Positions 1-6,984 of a stretch of 64,000 nucleotides of DNA are shown here, piece after piece. Under the pieces are notes generated by a model. That model ran no database searches. It was not told where the DNA came from and was given only the letters and a program-made list of their open reading frames with translations. Within the stretch, counting starts at the first letter, position 1; each line of letters opens with the position of its first letter. Made by a program: the position numbers and the translations under genes. Source of the stretch: Paraclostridium bifermentans (GTDB lineage Bacteria > Bacillota > Clostridia > Peptostreptococcales > Peptostreptococcaceae); NCBI RefSeq assembly GCF_019916025.1, contig NZ_CP079737.1:2170001-2234000 (forward strand). Reading direction: 5' to 3'.

Positions 1-30
1 TTTTAAATTTTTAACTTCTATTAAATTCAT
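1..30 (-). CDS. oppF: Oligopeptide ABC transporter ATP-binding protein (OppF-like), first codons only
   Basis: Only the first ten codons lie in the window, reading MNLIEVKNLK, the usual opening of an OppF/DppF nucleotide-binding subunit. A good ribosome binding site (GGAGG, seven bases before the ATG at 30) sits inside the end of the preceding oppD-like gene, so the two overlap by about 20 bases, as is common in opp operons. The rest lies to the left of the window. Identity as OppF is inferred from position after oppD and from the N-terminal residues. Confidence 0.7.
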   Translation of the reverse strand, partial: MNLIEVKNLK

Positions 31-1000
31 TTTTTCCTCCTGAATATTTCCAACAGTCTACTTTATGATTTTCATTAATTAGTTTTGTTGCAGGTCTTTC
101 AATGCACATGTCCATTTTTTCATTACATCTATCATAAAATGGACATCCCTTAGGAGGTTTTAGTAAATTTGGAGGTGTACCCTCTATAGATGTTAATCTT
201 TCTTTTTTAGTGTTCACCCCTCTTGGAATTGATTTTAACAATCCTATGGTATATGGGTGCTTTGGATTTTCAAAAATCTCATCTACCGTTCCTATCTCCA
301 TTATTCTACCGCCATACATAACAACTACTCTATCACAAGTATTGTAAACTACGCCCAAATCATGTGTTATTAGCATTATAGAGCTATCTTTATCTTTATT
401 TAAATCTTTTAAAAGATTTAGTATTTGAGCTTGTATAGTAACATCTAATGCTGTTGTTGGCTCATCAGCTATTAAAAGTTTGGGATTAGAACTTATAGCC
501 ATTGCTATACACACCCTTTGTCTCATTCCACCACTAAACTCATGAGGATACCTATTTACTCTATCTTCAGGTGATGGTATTCCTACTTTTCTTAAAATTT
601 CAATAGATTTTTTTCTAGCTTCATTTTTATCTAAATGTTGATGCCTAATTATAATTTCTTGTATCTGATTTCCAACTGTTATAAGCGGATTTAGGGCAGT
701 CATAGAATCTTGAAATATCATAGATATTTTATTTCCTCTTATTTTCCTCATATCTCTAGTACTTAATTTTAATAAATCTATTTCTTCAAAAAGTATTTCG
801 CCATCTTTTATTTTTCCTGGTTTATCTATAATTCTCATTATTGATTTTGATGTTATACTTTTTCCACTTCCACTTTCACCAACAATTCCAACAGTTTCTC
901 CTTTAAATACATCAAAGCTAACATCCCTAACTGCTTCAACTTCTCCTTCTTGTGTAAAGAAAGAAGTTTTCAAGTTTTTGACTTCTAATATTTTTTCCAC
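11..1000 (-). CDS. oppD: Oligopeptide/dipeptide ABC transporter ATP-binding protein (OppD-like)
   Basis: ATPase subunit that powers peptide import on the cytoplasmic face of the OppBC channel. Visible are Walker A (GESGSGKS, about residues 41-48), the ABC signature FSGGMRQRV, Walker B LLIADEPTTALD, and the C-terminal peptide-transporter extension with a Cys cluster (GCPFYDRC...C). About 329 residues, normal for OppD. A GTG at 1009 is also in frame, but the GTG at 1000 gives the family start MEKILEVKNL and correct spacing to AGGTGAG. It follows the OppC gene without a gap and overlaps the next ATPase gene. Confidence 0.93.
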   Translation of the reverse strand: MEKILEVKNLKTSFFTQEGEVEAVRDVSFDVFKGETVGIVGESGSGKSITSKSIMRIIDKPGKIKDGEILFEEIDLLKLSTRDMRKIRGNKISMIFQDSMTALNPLITVGNQIQEIIIRHQHLDKNEARKKSIEILRKVGIPSPEDRVNRYPHEFSGGMRQRVCIAMAISSNPKLLIADEPTTALDVTIQAQILNLLKDLNKDKDSSIMLITHDLGVVYNTCDRVVVMYGGRIMEIGTVDEIFENPKHPYTIGLLKSIPRGVNTKKERLTSIEGTPPNLLKPPKGCPFYDRCNEKMDMCIERPATKLINENHKVDCWKYSGGKNEFNRS

Positions 1001-1009
1001 ATTTCTCAC

Positions 1010-1855
1010 CTACCTGTCATTTGCTTTTGGATCAAATACATTTCTTAACACATCTCCAATTAAATTAAAACTAAGTACGGTCAATAATATAAACATACCT
1101 GGGAAAAATGCTAAGTAAGGCGCATCCATCAAATAACTTTGAGCATCTTTCAACATACTTCCCCATGATGCATTTGGCTGAGTTACTCCAACCCCTAAAA
1201 AACTTAATGATGATTCTAATAGTATTGCAGTTGCTATATTTATAGTAGCTGAAACAATTATAGTTGGTAGTATACTTGGAATTATATGCTTAGTTATTAT
1301 TTTAAAAGAGCTTTGTCCCGACGCTTTTGCATATAATACATACTCTCTTTCTTTTACCGATAGGGTCTCTCCCCTTACAATTCTAGCAATTGACATCCAT
1401 CCTAAAAATCCAATTATAAGAATTAAATTTTTAACGGATGCACCTAAATAAGAATTTATAACCAAAATTAAGAAAAATGTTGGAATACACATAAGAATAT
1501 CTATACTTCTCATTATAAAATCATCTATCTTACCTCCAAAGTATCCACTTATAGCTCCTATAATAGTTCCTACCAATGTAGATATTATCATTGCCATAAA
1601 CCCTACCATAAGTGATATTCTTCCACCATAAAGGGATCTAGTAAAATAGTCTCTACCTACATCATCTGTTCCAAATAAATGCGTTAGGCTCGGTCTTAAG
1701 AGCCTATTAATCGGATCTATCTGATTAGGGTCATAAGGTGATAAAAATGCAAAAACTGAAGCGATTGTAAAAATCACAATAATTGCAATGGCTAGTATTG
1801 CTAGCTTATTTTGTTTTAAATTTATCTTTAAATTTTTAATTACTCTATCATTCAT
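1010..1855 (-). CDS. oppC: Oligopeptide ABC transporter permease (OppC-like)
   Basis: 281-residue inner-membrane permease of a peptide importer. It has the OppC N-terminal transmembrane helix (about residues 17-37) followed by the short extracytoplasmic segment with LFGTDDVGRDYFTRSLYGGR, the typical OppC/DppC signature, then five more hydrophobic segments. The EAA-type cytoplasmic loop that contacts the ATPase is present (YAKASGQSSFKIITKHIIP). It lies between oppB and oppD with 14- and 0-base spacing, so it is almost certainly co-transcribed with them. Confidence 0.93.
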   Translation of the reverse strand: MNDRVIKNLKINLKQNKLAILAIAIIVIFTIASVFAFLSPYDPNQIDPINRLLRPSLTHLFGTDDVGRDYFTRSLYGGRISLMVGFMAMIISTLVGTIIGAISGYFGGKIDDFIMRSIDILMCIPTFFLILVINSYLGASVKNLILIIGFLGWMSIARIVRGETLSVKEREYVLYAKASGQSSFKIITKHIIPSILPTIIVSATINIATAILLESSLSFLGVGVTQPNASWGSMLKDAQSYLMDAPYLAFFPGMFILLTVLSFNLIGDVLRNVFDPKANDR

Positions 1856-1869
1856 TTTACTACCCTCTC

Positions 1870-2814
1870 TTATGATTTAATTCTAGGATCTACCATTGCA
1901 TATAGTATGTCAGCTATCAAATTCCCGATTATCAGCATCGCCGATGAAAATAAAGTTATTCCCATAACTACTGGGTAGTCATATCCAAAAATTGCATTTA
2001 CTCCTAGTTGACCCATTCCTGGCCACCCAAAGATAGTTTCTGTTATAAAGGCCCCTGTAAAAATACTTGGAAGTGACATTCCAAATATAGTTATCACAGG
2101 CAATAAAGTGTTTTTTAGTACATGTTTAAAAAGTATATCTTTCGTGCTAGCTCCATATGCATATTGAGTAGTAACATAATCTTGTTTTAATTGTTCTATA
2201 GTACTTGAACGAATGTATCTTATATACACTGATAAATTGTAAAAACTTAAAACCGTAACGGGCAATATTAAATGATTTATTAAATCTAAAGTTGTATCTA
2301 CTCCAATAGTCCTCATCCCTACACTAGGGAATATATTTAATTTTATTGAAAAAACATATATTAGCATCATCGCAAACCAAAAACTAGGTATGGAAATCCC
2401 AATATATGAAACTACATTTAACACCTTATCTATTATTGAATTTTTCTTATAACCTGATATAAGCCCTACTGGTATTGATATAATAATAGATATTACCAAT
2501 GCACTTCCAGAAAGTAAGATAGTTGGTCCTAACCTTTCCAATATAAGATTTAGCACAGGCTTACTATTAACCATTGAGTATCCTAAATTTCCTTGTATAG
2601 TGTTAAATAGCCATTTAAAATATTGAACTATTATTGGATCGTTAAGTCCTAAACTTTCTCTAATTCTCTCTATATCTTCTACATTCATATCCGGGGATAT
2701 GTATGCCTGTAGTGGGTCTCCTGGTGCTAAGTGCATTAATATAAATGATATTATAGTTATAAAAAACAACATTGGTATCATATTTAAAAGTCTTTTTATA
2801 ATTTTTTCTTTCAT
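1870..2814 (-). CDS. oppB: Oligopeptide ABC transporter permease (OppB-like)
   Basis: 314-residue permease partner of OppC. N-terminal membrane anchor (about residues 10-30) followed by the OppB-type LAPGDPLQAY segment, then five further membrane spans. The EAA loop is visible (YVTTQYAYGASTKDILFKHVLKN) and the C-terminal FGWPGMGQLGVNAIFGYDYPVVMG stretch is typical. GGGGTG precedes the ATG at 2814. A hairpin between this gene and the upstream binding-protein gene probably lowers its expression relative to the binding protein. Confidence 0.93.
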   Translation of the reverse strand: MKEKIIKRLLNMIPMLFFITIISFILMHLAPGDPLQAYISPDMNVEDIERIRESLGLNDPIIVQYFKWLFNTIQGNLGYSMVNSKPVLNLILERLGPTILLSGSALVISIIISIPVGLISGYKKNSIIDKVLNVVSYIGISIPSFWFAMMLIYVFSIKLNIFPSVGMRTIGVDTTLDLINHLILPVTVLSFYNLSVYIRYIRSSTIEQLKQDYVTTQYAYGASTKDILFKHVLKNTLLPVITIFGMSLPSIFTGAFITETIFGWPGMGQLGVNAIFGYDYPVVMGITLFSSAMLIIGNLIADILYAMVDPRIKS

Positions 2815-2844
2815 ACTGTCACCCCAATCTAAGCTTACTTGAAA

Positions 2845-2872
2845 AGAGCTGTTTCTATTATGAAACAGCTCT
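2845..2872 (-). terminator. Intercistronic hairpin between oppA and oppB
   Basis: Perfect 11-bp stem AGAGCTGTTTC / GAAACAGCTCT with a six-base loop and a short T-rich tail on the minus strand. It lies between the binding-protein gene and the permease genes of one operon, so partial termination or mRNA stabilisation, giving excess binding protein, is the likely role (inference). Confidence 0.75.
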
Positions 2873-2893
2873 AAAATTTATATATCATTTTCA

Positions 2894-4480
2894 CTACTTC
2901 TTATTTAATTTAGATAAATCTTGGAACATATATATCGGAACTAATTTAGCTTCATCTATTCCTGTATATTGTTTATCTATAGCAACCATAGATTTAGGGT
3001 ATGCTATAGGGTATAATGAAACGTCTTCAACTATTTTTTGTTGAATTTCTTTATACAATTCTCCTCTTTTAGCACTATCTGTCTCTACAGATGCTTCCTT
3101 AAATAGTTTATTTACTTCTTCATTTGAATAACCTTGTACATTATTTGACTCTTCGTTTGTAAATATAGATGCATATGCTGCTGGTTCATTCCCCATAACA
3201 TAACCATTTATAGCCATATCAAATGTTCTAGTAGATAAATCTTCTGTAAATAATTGACCTAAAAATGCACTTCTTTCTAAAGGCACTAAATCAACTGTTA
3301 CTCCTATTTCTTTTAAGTTATTTTGTATCACTAATGCTATTGATTCTAAAGTTTTATCTCCATTAGTATATCCTAATCTTAATTTTAAGTTTTCAGCTCC
3401 TGCAGATTTTAATAATTCTTTAGCTTTATCTTTGTTATAGTCATATTTTTCAACATCATCTGTGTAATATAATGTATTTGGTGCAAATAATGAATAAGCT
3501 TTTTTAGCATATTTATCTGATCCATAAGCTGATGTCATTATTTGATCTTTATTTATTGCATAAGCTATAGCTTGTCTCACTTCTTTTTTAGCTAAATCTT
3601 TGTTTTCTTCACATAAAACTAAATTGTCTACCATTCCCTCATCAAACATTTTTACATCTAAATTTTTATTCTTTGATACAGTTTCAACTTGGTCTGGTTT
3701 AACATAATTTGCTTGAACTTCTCCATTTTGAAGTGCCATAGCAGCTGAGTTTCTATCTGAAATTATTCTATATGCTACGGTATCTAAGTTTGGATCTCCC
3801 AAGAAATAATCTGTATTCTTATCTAGTAATATACTTTCTCCAGATTTTACTTCTTTTATTTTATATGGCCCAGAACCTATAGGTGAATTGTTTTTTTCAC
3901 TCTTAGCTATATCTTTTTCCCCTTCAAATATATGCTTTGGTATAGGTCTTAAAGAACTTAGTGTATCTTCAAATGACATTAAAACTGATGGCAATTTAAC
4001 TTCAAAATTTTGAGCATCTATTTTTTTGAATTCAACAGGTTCTCCATTTACTAAAAAATCTGCTCTTCTTATTGAATTTTGATTTTTATCCATAATAGCA
4101 TCATATGTATATATAATATCGTCTGTAGTTATAGGCTTTCCATCATGCCACTTTAAATTATCTCTTAATTTAACTTTATAAGTTAAGTAGTCATCTGATA
4201 TATCAACTTTTTCAGCTAAGTAGAACGTTTTCTTTTCACCTTCTATAACATATAATGGTGAATAAATAGCATTCATAAGCGTCATTGATGCTCTATCGTT
4301 AGCATATAATGGATTTGTTGTTTGTGGATTTCCACCAGCTACTAAAGTTATAGATTTACCACTTGAAGCACTATTTGTTTTCCCTGAGTCTTTACTTTCA
4401 GAACCTTTAGATGAACATCCTACAGTAAACAACATAGTACTGATCAGTCCTAGCGATATTAATCGTTTTGCAATTTTCAT
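2894..4480 (-). CDS. oppA: Peptide ABC transporter substrate-binding lipoprotein (OppA-like)
   Basis: Extracellular lipid-anchored solute-binding protein, family 5. The N-terminus MKIAKRLISLGLISTMLFTVGC is a lipoprotein signal with lipobox FTVGC (acylated Cys about residue 22) and a Ser-rich linker. Family features include LKWHDGKPITTDDIIYTYDA and SPIGSGPYKI. About 528 residues. The frame stays open upstream to 4603, but AGGGGG six bases before the ATG at 4480 and the signal peptide fix the start. Its promoter is identical over 36 bp to that of the NhaC gene. It leads the oppABCDF operon. Confidence 0.94.
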   Translation of the reverse strand: MKIAKRLISLGLISTMLFTVGCSSKGSESKDSGKTNSASSGKSITLVAGGNPQTTNPLYANDRASMTLMNAIYSPLYVIEGEKKTFYLAEKVDISDDYLTYKVKLRDNLKWHDGKPITTDDIIYTYDAIMDKNQNSIRRADFLVNGEPVEFKKIDAQNFEVKLPSVLMSFEDTLSSLRPIPKHIFEGEKDIAKSEKNNSPIGSGPYKIKEVKSGESILLDKNTDYFLGDPNLDTVAYRIISDRNSAAMALQNGEVQANYVKPDQVETVSKNKNLDVKMFDEGMVDNLVLCEENKDLAKKEVRQAIAYAINKDQIMTSAYGSDKYAKKAYSLFAPNTLYYTDDVEKYDYNKDKAKELLKSAGAENLKLRLGYTNGDKTLESIALVIQNNLKEIGVTVDLVPLERSAFLGQLFTEDLSTRTFDMAINGYVMGNEPAAYASIFTNEESNNVQGYSNEEVNKLFKEASVETDSAKRGELYKEIQQKIVEDVSLYPIAYPKSMVAIDKQYTGIDEAKLVPIYMFQDLSKLNKK

Positions 4481-4526
4481 TTTAATCCCCCTTGAAATTG
4501 TATAAATATTAGATATTAGTCCCAGG

Positions 4527-4562
4527 TCTATTGTATGAAAATTGTATAAATATGTAAAATTG
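4527..4562 (-). promoter_or_regulatory. oppA promoter, 36-bp block duplicated at 6073-6108
   Basis: On the minus strand TTTACA (4553-4558) and TACAAT (4530-4535) are separated by 17 bases, a good sigma-A promoter about 45 bases before oppA. The whole 36-bp block recurs without mismatch upstream of the NhaC gene. The overlapping string AATTTTCATACAATA matches the CodY consensus AATTTTCWGAAAATT at 12 of 15 positions, so CodY control is a reasonable but unproven inference. Confidence 0.75.
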
Positions 4563-4646
4563 TTATTTTCTATTTCTTGATATTCATATATAGATAAAAA
4601 CAATCACATTAAATAAGGTATTCAAGATAATTTTTGGTAAAAAAAT

Positions 4647-4674
4647 AAAAAAGGACTTAAATAAGTCCTTTTTT
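4647..4674 (-). terminator. Terminator after the NhaC gene
   Basis: Stem AAGGACTTA / TAAGTCCTT with a two-base gap between the arms and T-runs on both sides, starting about ten bases after the NhaC stop codon. Could act in both directions. Confidence 0.85.
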
Positions 4675-4685
4675 ATTTTTTAATT

Positions 4686-6026
4686 TTAACTAGCTCTACT
4701 TTCTTTGTTAGCTTCTTTTTTAAAGCTTAATTTAGGAAACTCTACTACTAAAGATATACTTGCAAATATTAATAGAAGTATTGGATAATATAAAAATTTA
4801 ATAACTCCTATAGATGAAACTCCAGCAATTCCTACAGCCGTTAATATTTGAGCTCCATAAGGAATCATACCTTGCCAACATGATGAAAATAAATCTAATA
4901 TACTTGCAAGTTTTCTTGGATCAAGACCATACTTTTTCCCAATGTCCTTAGCTAATGGTCCTGCTGTTATTATAGTTATAGTGTTATTTGCTGTACATAA
5001 ATCTATTATACTAGCAATTAAAGCTATTCCAAACTTAGCTCCAGTTGGGCTTTTTATCTTGCTTGTTACAAAATTTAATATGAAATCTATACCACCATTG
5101 TGTTTTATTAATCCTATTACCCCACCTACTATAACTACTAATATACATAACTCTTGCATTCCAGCCATACCTTTAGATACAGCATCTATAAATTGCCACA
5201 TATCTAATGTTCCTGTGAAAATCCCTATAGCTCCTGCAAATACAACTCCTCCTGCAAGAAGTACAAAAACATTCGCTCCAGCTAGAGCTCCAACTAATAC
5301 TGCAACATACGGAACAACTTTTATAACTTCATAATGTCCAGCTTCAGCTGAAGCTGCTGTCCCTGCTGTCATTACAGCTATTATTATAAAGCTTAGTAAT
5401 GCTGCTGGAAGTATAACAAAGAAGTTCATTTTTACCTTATCTTTCATCTGACAACCTTGTGTACTTGCCGCTGCTATAGTTGTATCTGATATCATAGATA
5501 AACTATCTCCAACCATAGATCCCCCAACTATTATCGCTACTAATAACTCTAATTGTATTCCAGTTTTTTGCGATACACCTATTGCAATAGGTGTTAGTGC
5601 AGACACCGTCCCAACAGATGTTCCCATTGATGTAGATATAAAACATACCATTAAAAATAAACCTGGTACTAATAAATTTGGTGGTAAAATCGCTAAGCTT
5701 AAGTTTACTGTAGAGTCTACCCCTCCCATTGCTTTAGCTACACTACCAAAAGCCCCTGCTAATAAAAATATAACAATCATTATCAGAATATTGCTATCCC
5801 CTGCACTCTTTAAAAAAACGTCCATTTTATTATCTAAAGATTCTTTAGGATTAATTATAAATGCAACTACAGCTGCAATTACAAATGCTGTCAATGCTGG
5901 CATTTTATAAAAGTCTCCAGTTAAAATCCCACTACCTAAAAATAATATTAAAAATACACCTATAGGAAGTAATGCTATCGCACTTCCCTTTTTTTGATTC
6001 AGACTATTATCGTCTATATGTTCCAT
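4686..6026 (-). CDS. nhaC: NhaC-family Na+/H+ antiporter
   Basis: 446-residue polytopic membrane protein with about 11-12 hydrophobic segments. NhaC-type signatures are visible: STSMGTSVGTVSALTPIA, GGSMVGDSLSMISDTTIAA and, late, CTANNTITIITAGPLAKDI with SSCWQGMIPYGAQ. Some members of this wider family exchange amino acids or organic acids (for example malate/lactate) for Na+/H+, so the true substrate is uncertain. RBS GGGAGG precedes the ATG at 6026. It shares its promoter block with oppA, which suggests common control with peptide uptake. It is monocistronic, between its own promoter and a terminator. Confidence 0.87.
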   Translation of the reverse strand: MEHIDDNSLNQKKGSAIALLPIGVFLILFLGSGILTGDFYKMPALTAFVIAAVVAFIINPKESLDNKMDVFLKSAGDSNILIMIVIFLLAGAFGSVAKAMGGVDSTVNLSLAILPPNLLVPGLFLMVCFISTSMGTSVGTVSALTPIAIGVSQKTGIQLELLVAIIVGGSMVGDSLSMISDTTIAAASTQGCQMKDKVKMNFFVILPAALLSFIIIAVMTAGTAASAEAGHYEVIKVVPYVAVLVGALAGANVFVLLAGGVVFAGAIGIFTGTLDMWQFIDAVSKGMAGMQELCILVVIVGGVIGLIKHNGGIDFILNFVTSKIKSPTGAKFGIALIASIIDLCTANNTITIITAGPLAKDIGKKYGLDPRKLASILDLFSSCWQGMIPYGAQILTAVGIAGVSSIGVIKFLYYPILLLIFASISLVVEFPKLSFKKEANKESRAS

Positions 6027-6072
6027 AATTTTTTCCTCCCTTTACATTATGAATAAGCTTCTTAACCCAACA

Positions 6073-6108
6073 TCTATTGTATGAAAATTGTATAAATATG
6101 TAAAATTG
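6073..6108 (-). promoter_or_regulatory. NhaC gene promoter, second copy of the 36-bp block
   Basis: Identical to 4527-4562 over 36 bp: TTTACA (6099-6104), 17-base spacer, TACAAT (6076-6081). Expected start near 6069, about 43 bases before the ATG. Flanking bases outside the block differ from the first copy. Confidence 0.75.
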
Positions 6109-6208
6109 CAAATATCTATGTACTAATTTGTAAATATAGAGAAAATCAATTATGTTAAATTTTAAACACTTTTTTAAGTAATTATAATGTCATTAAGTGT
6201 AAAAAAAA

Positions 6209-6246
6209 AGCAAGTGAATATTAATATTAATTCACTTGCTTTTTTT
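6209..6246 (-). terminator. Terminator after the ECF S-component gene
   Basis: AGCAAGTGAAT / ATTCACTTGCT stem with an A/T-only loop and long A- and T-runs on either side. It lies 25 bases after the S-component stop codon. Confidence 0.88.
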
Positions 6247-6270
6247 ATTTAAATTTATATATTTTTTATT

Positions 6271-6783
6271 CTAAGAATGAGCTTTAAACATTTTAACATA
6301 TTTCACTTTACTTAGAGAATATGAAAGTGGAATAGCTATTACCATACTTACTATCCCTTGCATTAAGTTAGCAGGTATAGAAGCTGCTGAAATTATAGCG
6401 CTACCTTTTAATATTATGCCTGCTATAAAATACCCTATTACCATTGTTAAAGTTCCTACTCCTGTTGAAAATACACTTTTTATAACTGTATTATGCTTTC
6501 TCATTATAATTCCAACTAAATATCCTTCTAATCCTTTTATTACAAGAGTAAATATTGCCCAATGAGCATATCCACTTAATATGTCCGCAAAAGCAGAACC
6601 GATTCCTCCCGCTATCATACCTGTTATAGGACCAAATAGTATTGACGAAATGAAAATCACGCTATCTCCAATGTTAATGTATCCCTCAGTTCCAGGCATT
6701 GGTATTTGTATAGTCATAGTAGCAATACAGACTAAAGCTATCATAAGCCCCTTAAGCACTGTTTTCCTTGTATCCTCATGCAT
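6271..6783 (-). CDS. ECF transporter S-component (vitamin-type, substrate unknown)
   Basis: 170-residue membrane protein with about six hydrophobic segments. The stretch GYINIGDSVIFISSILFGP, followed by GMIAGGIGSAFADILSGY and FTLVIKGLEGYLVG, is the signature of PF12822-type S-components (PdxU/HmpT/PanT group). It would capture a small vitamin-like substrate and dock on a shared EcfAA'T module, which is not in this window. RBS GGAGGG precedes the ATG at 6783. The promoter carries an array of palindromes at the -35, implying a dedicated repressor. The substrate cannot be read from sequence; pyridoxine- or pantothenate-like compounds are candidates only. Confidence 0.85.
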   Translation of the reverse strand: MHEDTRKTVLKGLMIALVCIATMTIQIPMPGTEGYINIGDSVIFISSILFGPITGMIAGGIGSAFADILSGYAHWAIFTLVIKGLEGYLVGIIMRKHNTVIKSVFSTGVGTLTMVIGYFIAGIILKGSAIISAASIPANLMQGIVSMVIAIPLSYSLSKVKYVKMFKAHS

Positions 6784-6818
6784 ATTTTATCCCTCCTCGA
6801 TCAATTTCTTATGCTTTT

Positions 6819-6907
6819 ATTATAAAGAAACGTATTCAAACATACAATAATTATTGTACCCATACAATTTTTATTTTGATTGTATGGGTACAATGATTAT
6901 TATACAA
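6819..6907 (-). promoter_or_regulatory. S-component promoter with palindrome array
   Basis: Minus-strand promoter TTGTAT (6842-6847), 17 bases, TATAAT (6819-6824). Overlapping and upstream of the -35 are three 16-bp palindromes built from the same hexamer: TACAATAATTATTGTA (6843-6858), ATTGTACCCATACAAT (6853-6868) and ATTGTATGGGTACAAT (6879-6894). A partial fourth half-site follows to 6907. The last two form a larger inverted repeat. The layout is that of repressor binding sites; the regulator is unknown. Confidence 0.7.
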
Positions 6908-6941
6908 TCCACATTTATATATTACCCTAAATTTAAAAGTT

Positions 6942-6982
6942 AAAAATAAAAGAATAGCTAAAATTAGCTATTCTTTTATTTT
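6942..6982 (-). terminator. Terminator after copA
   Basis: Long A/T-rich stem centred on AGAATAGCTA / TAGCTATTCT with a four-base loop, flanked by A- and T-runs, immediately after the copA stop codon. Confidence 0.85.
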
Positions 6983-6984
6983 TA

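Noticed and set aside
4942-5334. Plus-strand open frame opposite the NhaC gene
   Set aside because: It is antisense to a clear NhaC gene, has no RBS and a composition typical of frame shadows. The same applies to most long plus-strand frames opposite minus-strand membrane-protein genes.
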